Part shown: positions 36,110 to 48,640 of the stretch, in pieces
Layout of the letters: each line of letters starts with the position of its first letter
Numbering within the stretch: position 1 is the first letter of the stretch
Origin: Toxorhynchites rutilus septentrionalis
Lineage: Eukaryota; Arthropoda; Insecta; Diptera; Culicidae
DNA: 64,000 nucleotides
Assembly: GCF_029784135.1 (NCBI RefSeq)
Contig: NC_073745.1
Coordinates: 52,714,285-52,778,284, forward strand
Direction: 5' to 3'
The notes under the pieces: generated by a model
The model's input: the letters and a program-made list of their open reading frames with translations, nothing else
The model's database searches: none
Told to the model about the DNA's origin: nothing
Program-made: the position numbers and the translations under genes

Positions 36110-36240
36110 CATATAACAGCGCTGACAGCTATATGGATAGCGTGGTCGTGTGAAATAACTTTGCATTCCAGCCGGCCTTGGTTCGATCCCCATTGACGTC
36201 GTATGGACTTTTTTTGGCACAATCCCAAATGAAATGAGAA
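36110..36240 (+). mobile_element. tRNA-derived SINE head
   Basis: TGGATAGCGTGG at 36134-36145 matches a pol III A box and GGTTCGATCCC at 36180-36190 is a B box, 34 bases apart, as in tRNA genes. The surrounding sequence does not fold as a full cloverleaf, so it is a SINE and not a tRNA gene. Element ends were not fixed. Confidence 0.55.
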
Positions 36241-36349
36241 AGAAAACAAAAAGAGATGTCTGCTCGCATACATACAAAACATTTTTAAGCTTCTAAAACA
36301 GCTCATTATTTGCAAATTTGACCCTCCAGCACACGAAATGGCATCATTT

Positions 36350-37375
36350 CTGCCAAAGATGAAATGTTTTCAGCTAACGCTAGTTCGGGTGTAAATAGAA
36401 TCCTTATGAATATAAACGTCCCGTCAGAAATACTAATCGATCAGTCACATTTTTCTTTCGTTTATTCTACATGATGGAGACGTGCATTGAGTACGATATG
36501 ATTGGACAACAACCTTTCTAATAAGATCTCTATCAACGTTTACCTCTTTAAAGCAGGCTCTCGTCAAAACATTGGGGATTTAGAGTGTCGCTATCTTCCA
36601 AGTCATCTCCTCCCCTCTTAGTCTGATAAGTCTGACAACATCGGTAAATGTAGGGTAATCCTTGATATGCATCGACTCACCTTGTCCGTCACGAAAAAAA
36701 CATGTAAGAACGAAAGAGGAAACCAGACCATGGAGTTGAGATGGATAAAGTGCTTCACTTTGATGAACGGCTCAGTCGCCCACCTAAGTGAACGAGTTCA
36801 TTTGAGCTGTTCTTTCCCTCTTTCGTTCAACGGTATCAGTACCTGTAGCAATAACAACATTGAATGTTGGCTGGAACCCAACAAACATAGGTAGCTTTAC
36901 AGCTATTCATGTCTTGGCATGGATCTCGTTAGATTAGATACGACATTTTCTGATTTGTATGGATTTCTTTTAACTTTTTGGAAAAGGAAAGGTGCTTCTT
37001 TAAAAGTCGCAAATTGTATGTCAAAATATGCTTCTCACCCGACAATACTGTATGCAGGGCTCGACAAAGTCATATTCAACTGAAGATAGTCAGGGGACTA
37101 TGAAGAAAGTCGCCTCAGTATTCAATTTGAAATAACTTCTGGCTTCTTCACGCAGTTTTCCCTCAACATGACTCAATAGTCAGTCGGGCGTTTAGTTGCT
37201 ATCTCCCTCGACGACTCGACTATCTCATATCATTCTTCCGCGTCAAATAGACTTCATTGCATTTTGAAGTGACGACCCTCAAAATGAATTCATTTCTCTC
37301 TCTCTCTCTCTCATGCATCACGTATGCATGTATCGATGTTCAACGTGGTTTGGCATATACTAGAGATGAGCTAGA
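36350..37375. other. No gene or known repeat seen
   Basis: Mixed sequence with a (CT)n tract at 37295-37312. Nothing else is recognised. Confidence 0.35.
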
Positions 37376-37620
37376 TTTTTTGTATCGTACACGAAAATTA
37401 CTCACACGTATGAAATAGCGTGCAGTGCTGCATTCAGAATCACTGACAAATTTGTGAATTTTTATATCAACCCGTTTTTCTGTATGTTTTTTCACAGTTG
37501 AACTCGGAGACAAAGTGAACAAAAATTCTGTTTAGAATTCCTCCCAACTGCACGCTATTTACTAATACTAACGCGAGGACCTTTATAGCATACCTGTTAA
37601 CTGTCAAAGTTCGTTGGTTT
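37376..37620. repeat. Dispersed repeat, partner at 6813-7075
   Basis: Shares ATTACTCACACGTATGAAAT-type sequence, TTGAACTCGGAGACAAA and the AGCATACCTGTTAACTG ending with the first copy. Confidence 0.65.
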
Positions 37621-37624
37621 TAGT

Positions 37625-40600
37625 TCACGGTGGGTAGAAAATAAATCGTATATTTATGGTGTAACTACTTTTTTGCAAGTTTTCGTTTCACTTTATATGG
37701 ACGTAAAAAGAAGATTGTGTACGCGGGTAAACAGATTCGTGTCAGGGGGAAGTAGAAGTGTAGTTTGAAGCCAGTTGAATGAAGAGGCAGATTCGTATTC
37801 ATTAGTCACCTCAGTTAGAATAATCATTGACTAGAATTGTCCATCAGTCATCCTCACTCTTACACTTTCGTCAATTCATTTCTAGTCAATTCAATTCATG
37901 TTGACGGCGAATGCCGAAGAAGTGCTAGTCGAAGTGAAGCGAATGAGAGGAGAGTCGATATTCATTTTTCATATTCAAAGATTTCGGGCCATGCTTTTGA
38001 GTATGAACTGCTCGAGTAAATAAATCTTCCGATTCGCTCTGAAAATGTATACTCATGGATTTTTTTGGGCTTGGGATTCTCTAAACTACATTACACTTCA
38101 TCCCAGGTAAGGCGAAAAAGATTTTATTTTTTGTATCGTGAGAACAAAGTTTCGAATGTCTTAACTTAATTGCCGATCTTCCGATTATGCTCACCAAAGT
38201 AATCGGATTTATTCAAGATAATGTTCATTCCTTATAACCAGGTCACAATAAGACAGAGAAGATTATTTTGTTCTGCTAGATTCCTGATAATAACATAACT
38301 GCGTTTGGTCGCAGCTGAGCAAAACCAGTTCGAAGTGAAACATGCACATTAATTTACCTCTTCCCAGCAACATTGATTTAAGTTTTTTAAACAATTTTTC
38401 TTTATTCAATTTGTTTTAGGTCAAATGTCCAACAGATTATTAACTCTACCTAAACTCGAAGCTAATTTAACTGTCTCTCTATGTTTTTTTTATCGTTGAT
38501 AGGTTAATCGTAATTATAGTTTTGGCCAGAATGGGAAAAAATAACTTTCTAACCTCATCTCATCAACATCTCAATTTCAATATATTATTTTTCTTACATT
38601 CATCTCGTCTCTAATCCAAATTGTATATATGAATGTGTATATGAACCGTAGGTTAGTGATGCAATTTCATTTCCCATCAACCCTTTGCTCTATTGAGTCA
38701 GTACTCGGGACGGATGTGAAATCGTTTACTTCTTCATAGCGGGGAGGCGAATTCACTTCGTGACTCGCAATATCCGAGTGGAGATGAATCGGTAATGAGA
38801 TACTCTTTTTTTTGCACTGAAAGGGGACTAGATAATAGAATTGAAGAACATAGTTTGGAATATAAATAAAAACCGAATGAAGGTTGGAAGCATCGATTGA
38901 TTCTTCGACATGAACGCATCAAGTCGAGATAATGTTGGCGATTGAGAGTTCAATGTTTCCCTTGTAGACATTATCACTTCTATCAATAACGGTATACGTA
39001 CAGTTTTGTCTTGTAAAAGATGGAATCACCAACCTGAAAATAAAAAGAAAAGATTGTATTACTATACAATCTACATAAAACAGGCATGATATATACAATA
39101 GAAAAGTTAGAATGTTTAAGGAAGCAAGAGAAGGCATTAACACAGAACTAACACAGCAATTTCCACTATGGCAACAATTTACGAACGCATTCATAATATC
39201 ATATAACACATACTCTGAGCACACAGATATTATTCATGCATGTCGCTTTTAATCAAAATCCCTCGTCCATAATTTATTGCATCGGATTTCAATTAGTGAT
39301 ACGACGTGGCACTGCAACAGCATCTTCTCTCGGGTGTATTCCACCAGTAGTCCCCACAAGATTCGGGTTGCGGAAGAGGTTGTGTCCTAAGGATGGATGG
39401 AAGTCTTCCTCCTCACAACAATGCGAGAGCAATGTTCAACACTGGGTAGTGATGCGTTCGACTTATGCCCTAGACCAAACGGGGTCATGGTGGTGGGCTC
39501 GTGGTTGGAAAACAAATTAATTTATGTCTTAGGCTGCCGGGTGCTTCAAAAATGAACGCTCACTTGCTCGAATGTTAATAGATTTTCTTTCAAATAGTTA
39601 TAGGTATTGAAATTTTCTTCATTGAGATTCAAAAGCAAATCAATGTCATTTACATTTGAACTGTTTCACTCGAACTCCGTAAGTTTGCATTGCACTAACA
39701 AATTCATCTTACATAAACCGATAAACTGGTTCAGTTACAAAAACGCAAAGTACATACCATACACGCATAATAACATGTTGATTGGTAAATCGGCATCCGG
39801 CACAGTCTGTTTTCCATGCTCGTAAACAAGGGGGTACAGTCTCAGAGCTCTGTACGAATTCTTTTTTATGTTTGCTCCTTTTGACCCAAATACATAAGCA
39901 GACGGCCGGTCTCAGAAAAAAAAACCAAAGCGAATCTCATATGATATCGCTCACGTTGAGTAATGAAACTTATTGGTCGAGTGGGTCAGAGATTGCGAGA
40001 ATCAAGGCTACTTTTAACCCCGGAAAATGTCAACTCGAATCCCCCTCAAAAAGTGCCGATGGCTGCTGTGGACAACCAGAGAAACTGGTTTGTGTCCAAT
40101 CGCTATTACCGATTGGTTGTGTTTCTAGTTATCATGAATTTTACGCTGGAATTTACTCTCATTTCTTGAGTTTGTGTACGTTTCAGAATTCAGACCACTA
40201 TAGCTGTGATACAATAAACTCAATACTTTCGTCAAGAGTTGCAAGATACGGGTAAGCGTAGCGAATGCTTGAAAAGTCGTAGACTGTTGAGTATCTAGAA
40301 AATAATAATCACAGTGATTGTGACAATAATTCAACCGAAAATTAACCGAAATTTGAATTACTATTACTAGTGAGTCAATACCTCAGTAACATCAATCGAA
40401 CAGAGAATGTAACATCACTGTATTTCGGGTTGCGGAGTAACCCACAATTGGTTGAAAGAAACTCTTTCTAGTCGCGCGATCGACTAATTACTCCAATAGG
40501 ATAAGCTTAGCTGTGAAGATTATAGTGTTTATTATAGGGTAACCGACTTTAAAATTATTAGTCAACCATTCCCGACTGACTTGAAAGCCTTATCGATTCC

Positions 40601-40970
40601 AATAAATTTTTAAATGCAGTTGTCTTGCTAATTAATTCTAGTGCCTTTTCCACGTAGTTCAGTAGCATCGAAGACGGGAATCATCAGAGAGATGATTCAG
40701 TTAATTTGGAAAGAGCTACCGAAGTACCTTCGACTCTCGTCTAGCTTTGACATGCGAAGAAGGCTTTATATGGCAAATTTTGTGCTAGTTCTAAATAAGT
40801 CTCCTTCGTGTCCTTCGATTCCCTTTTAAATTATCTAGGAAATAAGGTATTGGGAATTGATCACAGTTCACTATCACATAATAACTGTACAAATATAGTT
40901 AAGAGTTTGGCACCTTTAAACCTATGCATCTGAGCCTGTAAATATAAATGGATTGATAAAAATCTATGGA
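37625..40970. other. Mixed sequence; one exon-like stretch, one possible retroposon tail
   Basis: On the minus strand 39033-38919 follows a strong splice-acceptor-like sequence (TTTTTATTTTCAG) and stays open for 37 codons to a stop; I could not identify a protein or a partner exon. A plus frame at 40641-40829 has a WKELPKYLRLSSSFDMRRRL segment that faintly resembles the C-terminus of Jockey-type reverse transcriptases. Nothing else is recognised. Confidence 0.3.
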
Positions 40971-41362
40971 TGGGTTATACCTATGATATAACCGCAAGGT
41001 TGACGTAGGACTGCCGTTGGTTTAGTAATCATTTGTGTTTTTCAATTAGCAATAATCTCACCTCGCATGTTCTTCATTGGGTACGAAATTGTCGCTGCGC
41101 AGAACTATCTTTTGTATGTATTGATTAAGTTATTGATTAAACTAGTGAATGAATGAGACACTTTAAGAATTCAATTGCAAACAAGTCCCAATTCAGGTCA
41201 ACTCATGCGTTATGGCAGTGGTTCTCGCAGCAAATAGTTATCAATATTTTGCCAAATCAGTAAACTATATGTGTAGAAGTTCAGTGAGCTGGTGGCATGA
41301 AGGGATATGTAGTCTCGAAAAACCGAGCCAAAGCGTTGCATTTGTACCCGCTTTTGTAGACC

Positions 41363-41800
41363 GTGTTAGCAAAACGAATTCCGGAGTATAAAAATATATG
41401 GGAGTATAAAAGTACTGCCGAGATCTGCAATGCCGATTTTCCAACTTATTGGTTTCGGAATCTGTGCTGGAAAAACACATTCCGTTTTGCAAAAATGCAA
41501 GCGAGTACAAAAGCACTCTCATCTTTCATCTTATGTGCAATACCAATTTACCAACGCTTCATGGTTTTGAAATCTGTGTTAGGGATACATTCCGATTTGC
41601 AGAAACCCAAGCGAGTACCCACAATACGCATCTATTTTGCAATGTCAATTTCCCCAGGCTTCATGGTTTTGAAATCATTGTTAGGGAAACATTCCAATTT
41701 GCAAAAACGCAAACGAGTAGAAAAGTACCCACTGCTTGCATCTTATTTACAATGCCTTGGCTCCATGGTTTCGAAATCTGTGTTAGGGAAACATCCATTC
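41363..41800. repeat. Tandem modules of 101-111 bp
   Basis: Units start near 41426, 41537, 41638 and 41749 with GCAAT-CCAATTT or a variant, then TTCATGGTTTTGAAATC, TGTTAGGGA and GCAAGCGAGTA. Because unit length varies around a multiple of three, two long overlapping frames run through the array; they are not genes. Confidence 0.75.
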
Positions 41801-41837
41801 ATTCCAACGATTGTACCTCAATCGTTGCGCAATCATA

Positions 41838-41877
41838 ACTGAGTGAATTTCCTAGCGACACTCGATTTTATACCGAT
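41838..41877 (-). promoter_or_regulatory. TATA plus initiator, promoter-like
   Basis: On the minus strand CCAATCGG is followed by TATAAAA (first T at 41872) and, 32 bases on, by TCAGT with its A at 41840. The same arrangement occurs in two other copies. Confidence 0.55.
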
Positions 41878-42129
41878 TGGCGTGATTTCAATTTCCTGTT
41901 TTGAAAACAATTTTATGGCTATTGACACAAGTTTTTGGATCAAAAAGTAACAAGCATAAAACGCGTAGACATTTTATGTTTCGAATGAAGTGTTTATCAT
42001 TCCATTTCGTTCAGTTGTTTAGGAGCTATTATCGCTCAAAATCTCGTTTTCCGGCGTAACGCTTTCGTTTTTGAAACTTTGAACTTTGAACCCCAGTATA
42101 GAAATGAAAGACGTAGTCCTACGTCAAAA

Positions 42130-43612
42130 AACTAACAAAAAAATTTCATCAACGCTGTGAACGCTCTTAAATCTTCTCCGACTCGACGTTTCGCGTGACT
42201 TGTAATATGTAACGTCTTTCAGGAATATTCGAGAACCAACTAGATAAGACCCCAATAACAGGGAACACGCCAATGGAACTTCATATCGTGTTGTCACTTC
42301 CACAGACATGGTGTATCGATGTTTTATCTGATGACTCTTATCTGAGCTTTGTACCGTTTTTATCTTCAGAAATTTATTTTTGGCTAAACTAGTGTTGCAT
42401 AAGTAATGTATGTTTTCAACTACTGCTAGGAAACACAATTCAGGAATTGGGAAATTTTACAGATTTTCAAATGGGTATTTCCAAACAACATAATCAAATG
42501 TAAACATTGAACTCCACATCCAGGGATACAAGATGATTGTTTTTAATATATTAACCCGGCACGGAAAGTGTCTCCACAATCATATTGAACGAAAATGAAT
42601 AATTCAAAACTCAACTTTTAAGCAATTTTGATAAACCAATATTATATTATCGATTTACATTTTACAGTAATGCGATTCATTCGTAATATCTATATGTTTC
42701 GAAGTTTAATGCCATGATTATATTGTATAACTGTCGAGGAAAAAAGCATATAGCTTGAACTTGGTTAGACTGCACAATTCGTAGTTGCTCTCCGTGATTG
42801 ACCTGAACCAACCAAATTGCACAAAGAACACACAGAATGACACTTGGGACTAGCAAATCATTCTCGTTGTGCAATTTTCGGTGATTCGAGCTTTAAGTGG
42901 TCATTAACGACGCCGGCCACGTCCTTACAGTCACCAGGGGAAGGGAAGCAATGTTAGTATGATATACGCCGCCCGAAGGCCAGAAGGGTCGCCTCTATAG
43001 CGTGGTTCCCTAGCGTTTATCATGGAATGGATAGTTGCTAGTGGGAATGGTTAAGAAAAATCAGGATTCACTGCGGTAAGTGATGTGATTCTAAAAACGC
43101 GAACTCATATCTCAACACGCGGCAGAGGTCTTTAGGTATCCTGACAAGGTAAACCTGTAACAATAATTTCTCGCCCGCATTTGTTATCAAAATTCAATCG
43201 CAACTGCAAAGATTTAACTGTAGGAAACCTGAGAGGGTAGCCGAGAGAACTCCTCTTAAACCAATCGGACCAGCGATATATTCCATTATTCAATGCGCGT
43301 AGCCTTTAACCCCAGAATGAAACGACGATAAGTTAATGACTTAATGAATTATATAATTAAAGAACTTAGCTTGAGTTGCTGCCAAATAATGATGTTTGCA
43401 ATTCCTCCGAGGTACATGATGATATTTTCATAGCGGTACGTACGCGTTGGTTGATGTCCATATTCCCGTTATTGTAGCAACAGCGGTAGAAACGAGAGAA
43501 GCTATTCTCGCCAAATAGAGCATTCTCAGAGCATATCTCAGGCTCTGTGCCTATCGGCTCTCTCACTTAACGAGCAAGCATAACGAGTGTATCACACGCG
43601 AAGAAGGTGAGT
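42130..43612. other. No gene; scattered repeat fragments
   Basis: A GC-richer block at about 42900-43060 (GCCGGCCACGTCC, CGCCTCTATAGCGTGGTTCC) looks like a retrotransposon fragment I cannot name. 43215-43300 resembles the 62.3-62.8 kb repeats (GAGAGAACTCC, ATATATTCC). Confidence 0.35.
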
Positions 43613-43620
43613 TTAAAAAC

Positions 43621-45352
43621 TATAGGTGGGCAAAACGGTTCACTTCAATGAACCGTTCACTGACCAATCTTTTGAGCAGTTCACTCACTCTTTTGCACAG
43701 TAGAGGGATATGTCAAAGCAAGTATAAAAAAGTGTGGGATGTAAGACTGTTCTGTTCATTCATGAAATGCTATTTATTAGCAAATAATTATTCTCCGAAT
43801 TTTGTGAAAAATATCTCAAATCAAATATTGATTTTGAAAGTTTGATTTAGTTCGAACCGTGATTTACTTTTCTCAGCACAAACTACCTTTGTATGCTCTT
43901 CTTGCGATGTTTAGCAATAGCTGCTATAGTAAAACTATACCAAAACACGAACGCCTATCTCAAAATTATGGAGCACAATATAATATGATAGAAAAAATGT
44001 TTCATATCAGCGACCCGAATATTCATTTACTGTTTAACAAGACTGTTTGGAACATTTCGTTTTCGACTGTATTTTCTGTATTTTCTGTATGTTGTAAATC
44101 GACCTTACATATCATCTTACTGAAATGTTAACTCAACTCAACTCTCAACTTAAAAATATGAAATTATAATTTTGTTTGATCAATAATCAAACAATTCAAT
44201 TTAAAAACCATCGTATCCTGAAATGCTGCGTTTTATTATGAAAACGACAATACAGACATCTTATTTTTGTTGTTTCATGGGGCTATCGTTTGTTTCCCTT
44301 CGTTAATTTGAGGACCATTCACCTTGCAACACCATTCATCTATCACTCGTTCGTTTTCTTTCCTCTTATACATCGATCACCCCACACAGTTCGTTCTGAA
44401 CTGTATGCACAGTTCAGCCAGCGGTCAGTTCGTTCTGAACTGTATATACCAGCTGTATGACACCCGCCATGGTTTTGGTGAGAACATCTCAATCATCAAA
44501 TGTATTTGTTTTCTTCAAAACAGCGATCCGCGTTGGCGGCATTGTGCTTCGTTTACTAGTTTAGGGGAGCGTCAACGAATAACCGATTTTCAGTCGGAAT
44601 GAACGTTTTCAAAATTAAAATTATGAATGAAAATTAGCTTTTCCATATAATTTGATATTCTATTTGAATTAAAAACATTTTTGTTTGCAGGTGGTGAAAA
44701 AGTCTCATACGAAAATTGTTTATGAAGACAATTTTATATTATAATAAAAAAAAATCAGCAACACTTTTGGAATTGTATAGCCATATGGTTTAATGAAAGT
44801 CAGAAATACGTGTTTCAAGTAATTAAATAACATGATGTGAAAATTTTCATTCAAATTTTAAAATTTAAAAACCGGCTTCGTGTCTTCTAATCTGATAGAG
44901 ATTACATCAACGAGTTTGGGACACAAATTATGGCCCTAATTTGAAGTCGCCACCAGACGTCGACACCATCGCGAATTACCAATTTACCACCATCTGACAC
45001 ATCGTGATGTTGATGAACTTTTACATCAGAGGGATAGTGAGATATGCGATGACAGTAGGTAGAGTGAGATAGCGATAATCGTGTCATACACCTGGTATAT
45101 ACAGTTCCGCCAGCGGTCATCGTACACAGTTCGTTCTGAACTGGCTCTGAACTGCTTACACAGTTCATCGTTCACCGTACACGGTTCGTTCTGAACTGAA
45201 CTGTATACACAGTTCAGTCAGCGGTCAGTTCGTTCTGAACTGGGTATACAGTTCATATGAACTGTTGCCCAGTAGAAAAGAACGACCGTTCGTTCACTCT
45301 TTTTGGTGAATTAGTTCTTTTGAACAGTTCATGAACGGTTTGCCCATCTCTA
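43621..45352. mobile_element. Non-autonomous hAT-like element, 1.73 kb
   Basis: The ends TATAGGTGGGCAAAACGG and, inverted, TAGAGATGGGCAAACCG are of hAT type, and TTAAAAAC is repeated exactly on both sides (43613-43620 and 45353-45360). The terminal repeat continues imperfectly for about 70 bp. The interior has no transposase. Near 44385-44450 and 45115-45260 the palindrome CAGTTCGTTCTGAACTG recurs, with CAGCGGT between copies. Confidence 0.85.
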
Positions 45353-46061
45353 TTAAAAACACACCCGGGAGGAAAAAAAATTAAAACCAACACGCTCTCC
45401 CGGGAAAAAAAACTAACACATTGACAAAGCGAGAAAAAATTTCACCGTCAGCGTTAGCGTTTTCTATAAATTAAACTAATAGAAACCACGTTTGTAACCG
45501 GCATTATTATGAAATTTCTCCAAATAACGATACGGAGAACTTCGGATACAACACTTTGCAATCACAACTAACGCTTTGCCACCACTTATAGAGAAACGAA
45601 CACGAAAAACATTTAAAGAAAGGAGCAAACGAAAAAGCGTCTACTCTCGATGACTACTCCCGCGAGACTCCCAGTCTAGTCGCATAGAAATGTTGAACGA
45701 AAACTAAAAACATGTTAACTTTGAAAAATCATAACTTAAAAACGAAAAATAACACCTCTCTGGTATTCGGTATTATGTGAAAAAATCTCAGCCTTCAGGA
45801 AAAAATATATAAAATATGGCGCCTTTGGTCCCGAAACGATGTAAAAAATCAAATATAATCAATAATTACGAAAACAAAATCCATTTTTATTCAAAGTGTA
45901 ATATTTTTTCAAACAAGACTAGCTCATTGGCTTCAATTTGATATGTTGATCATCTGAATCGGTCCAGTAGATCAAAAGTCATGATTTTTTGTAGTGGAAA
46001 AATTAGGGGAAAAAAGATTTTTGAACCATCGGGTAACTTTGAAGAATCATAACTAAAAAAC

Positions 46062-46942
46062 AGGAAGTGGGTTATATCTATGGTATAACCGCAAGGGTGA
46101 CGTAGGACTATCGTTGATTTAGAGATCATTTGTATGAAGTTGAATCTGAATTCATTCTGAATGAATGAATATTTGGAGAACTTCGAAAACGAGAGCGTTA
46201 CGTTGGAGGCACAAGGTTTTATGCATCCAATATTGGATACGGAAATATCCTACTGATGGGGAAGAATAATCTTCAGAAGCTATCCTGTTGATTGCGATTG
46301 ATTGAAAAATCACAAAACCTAATGTATTTGGTCACAGTGTTACATGGATAGAAAACATTCAAATAAACTCTTTCACATGAATGTATTTCTAAATTCCTAG
46401 AGGAACTGGCAGATTATTTTCCGGATCTTTCTCGATCCAAACGGAAAGAATTCCGTGCGTGTATGTGTGTGTGTGTAGCGGCTGCTTCGAGATCTTCCCG
46501 GGGAACCGTTTGTAGCATCACTCTCCTCCTGATGGATTCCCTTCTCGCCTAAGGTGCACAAACAGGCTCTTGGTGACACCGTTCATCCGCGCTTTCATGA
46601 TAAATGAAGAGCTTCACCACAACAGCGACAACATGCTCCAATCGCTGTTCATTTAGAACTGAGTGGATTTCCGAGCGGCGCTCGCTTATATACCGATTGG
46701 TGATTTCAATAGCCTATTTTGAAAGCAAATTTAAGACTATTGAAACAAGTTTTTGGATCAGAAAGTAACAAGTATAGAACGCGTAGACATTTTATCTTTC
46801 GAATGAAGTGTTTATCATACCATTTCGTTCAGTTGTTTAGGAGCTATTAACACTCAAAATCTCGGTCTTCCGCGTAACGCTTTCGTTTTCGAAACTTTGA
46901 TTTTACACCCCAGTATAGAAATGAAAGACGTAGTCCTACGTC
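46062..46942 (+). mobile_element. Modular element, body A, complete copy with fixed ends
   Basis: The element starts AGGAAGTGGGTTATATC and ends GACGTAGTCCTACGTC. The flanking tandem repeat has an uninterrupted version at 45715-45760, which shows the insertion site was AAAAAC-GAAAAA; AAAAC flanks both ends (46057-46061 and 46943-46947). This is the best-bounded member of the family, 881 bp. It contains a TG-rich tract and a minus-strand promoter-like sequence and encodes no protein. Confidence 0.75.
46658..46701 (-). promoter_or_regulatory. CCAAT, TATA and initiator, promoter-like
   Basis: On the minus strand ACCAATCGG precedes TATATAAG (first T at 46692), and TCAGT follows with its A at 46660, 32 bases from the TATA start. 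That spacing is the canonical pol II core arrangement, and TCAGT is the arthropod initiator core. Confidence 0.6.
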
Positions 46943-47327
46943 AAAACGAAAAAAACGCTCCCCTGGTCTCGAAATATTTTGTGTGAAAAATCCTCAGCTT
47001 TCCAGAAAAAATATAAAAAACTATAGCACCTTCGGTCCCGAGATTATGAAAGCAATAAAAAACGAATACAATCAATGATAACGAGAGCAGAATTCAAATT
47101 ATATAGTATTTAGTATATAATACTATATATAGTGTATAGGTATAGTGTTTTTTCAAAAAAGACCAGGTGATTGGCTTTAATTTGATATGTCAATCATTTA
47201 TATCGGCTCAGTAGTTTAAAAGTTATGAGTTTTTGAAAAAAGTCATTTTTGGCAAAAATGCGAAAAAATGGTTTCTTTGGACCACCCTAAAATGGAAATG
47301 GTCACCCTAACAAAAAAAAATTGAAAG

Positions 47328-48634
47328 GGGTTGTATCTAGGATACGACCGCATATTTTCGACGTAGAACTACGCAATTATATTATGCAATCCACTTGTTT
47401 GCCACTTCGAATATTATTTTAAAATGCATCGAAATTTTTGTAATAGATTATGTTCTTCGTTACAAATTTGATGAACGTCCTTTTACGTTTGATATGATGC
47501 CTAGGACTACCAAAATATGTGAAAGGAAACTTTTACATTTCCCTCTGGAATTATCGCACATCTCATGTTTGCGTAGTTCTCGAACCGCGAAAGTTCATTA
47601 ATCTCTAGTATCTGAAATGACGATTTTACCAGGTTTCTCAGTTTAAAAGTACGTTTTTGGGAAACATATTCCGGTCTGCACCACGACAAGCGAGTACAAC
47701 TCCAACTCAACACCAAAACGTACCCCCGACTTGCATGTATTTGCAAAGCGGATTCCCCCAGGCACCCGTGGCCGAGTGGTTAGCATCATAACTAACATGC
47801 CGGGTGTTCGGGTTCGATTCCCGTTCTGGTCGGGGGAATTTTTCGTCAAAGAAATTTCCTCCGACTTGCACTGTGATCACGCGTATTCTAGAGCTTGCCA
47901 CTCAGAATGCATTCAAGGCGTGTTATTTGGCATAGAAATCTCAACTAAGTACTAATAAAAATGACGCAAGTAATACTACGTTGAGACGGCGAAGTTCCTC
48001 TAGGAACGTTAGTGCCATTGAAGAAGAAGAATATTCCCCCAGGCACATTGACTTCGAAGTCCGTGTTAGGGAAACACAACTCGGTGGGAACAAAAAATAT
48101 CCCTGACTTGCATGTAAATTTGCCAAGCGGATTTCCACAGTTACATCGATTTTTAAGTCTGTATTGGGGAAACCGTAAATCGGGCCAATCAACCCTTGTC
48201 AGTTAGGGGCTTTAGATAACACTTGACATTTTACAGTTATTCAATTGTTTATCTCATGAAAAATAATATTTTATTCATTGTGATATACGCGTAGAAATAT
48301 TTCCTATCAATTGATGCAAACATCTTTCGATCTGTTAAGAAATGTTCGAATTAGCATTCGAAATACGGGTAGGGTTAGCACAGAAATCGGCAGAACAAAT
48401 GTATGGAAAAAAAGGAAGTTCTTCCGGTTTTCATGAATTGAAACCGTTTAGAGGTTAACGAATTGTAATGTATAGCATATCAAACAAATCTTAGGGAATT
48501 TCCGATTCGACTGGTATGCAAATCATGAGAATTCGTTCACGGTGAAAATAGTTGTTAACGTTAACTTTATTTCATAAAAACGTGACCTGTTTTCTGATTT
48601 GGCACCCTTCCTGAAAGACGTAGTTCTACGTCAA
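47328..48634 (+). mobile_element. Modular element, bodies C and D, complete copy
   Basis: The left end is GGGTTGTATCTAGGATACGA, then CCGCA and CGACGTAGAACTACGC. The right end is GAAAGACGTAGTTCTACGTC followed by A's. The left half matches the minus copy at 24225-24852 and the right half the body D fragments. The target was an A run (AAAAAAAAATT). A SINE sits inside it. Without the SINE and its duplication it is about 1.03 kb. Confidence 0.65.
47765..48032 (+). mobile_element. tRNA-derived SINE, intact, 13-bp target duplication
   Basis: A box TGGCCGAGTGG (47769-47779) and B box GGTTCGATTCC (47811-47821) form a pol III promoter. The 3' end is a GAA repeat. ATTCCCCCAGGCA is exactly duplicated at 47752-47764 and 48033-48045. 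The tRNA-like head folds only partly. It resembles Aedes tRNA-related SINEs of the Feilai type, though Feilai identity is not proven. Confidence 0.88.
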
Positions 48635-48640
48635 AAATAC

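Larger units (their letters stand above)
40972..42124 (+). mobile_element. Modular element, complete copy with tandem modules
   Basis: The left end is GGGTTATACCTATGATATAA, then CCGCAAGGTTGACGTAGGAC. The right end is GAAAGACGTAGTCCTACGTC followed by A's. Between them are four 105-111 bp modules and the distal third of body A, including the minus-strand promoter-like sequence. No protein is encoded. Confidence 0.65.
45700..47310. repeat. Tandem repeat of about 350 bp, split by a modular element
   Basis: Two units share TAACTTTGAA-AATCATAACT, then GGTCCCGA, GGCTT-AATTTGATATGT and ATGA-TTTTTG. The second unit ends ACCACCCTAAAATGG and GGTCACCCTAA. Element 46062-46942 sits between the first and second units. 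Related sequence occurs at 13370-13610 with 16763-16930, and inverted at 63225-63500. Confidence 0.65.

Noticed and set aside
39782..40255. 157-codon plus frame
   Set aside because: Overlaps another frame of similar quality; amino-acid use is not protein-like and no family is recognised.
41363..41842. Two overlapping plus frames of 159 and 129 codons
   Set aside because: They arise from the tandem modules, repeat the same peptide text in different frames and have no domain.
46397..46579. Conserved short minus frame in body A copies (SPRACLCTLG...)
   Set aside because: It recurs at 57358-57552 but contains the CA tract and breaks in other copies; no start context or domain supports a protein.
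46062..46942. Helitron assignment for the modular elements
   Set aside because: The hairpin is at one end, but there is no CTRR terminus, the insertion is not between A and T, and a short duplication flanks the best-bounded copy.
47765..47840. Functional tRNA gene
   Set aside because: The A and B boxes are present, but the acceptor stem does not pair and the sequence continues into a SINE body with target duplication.
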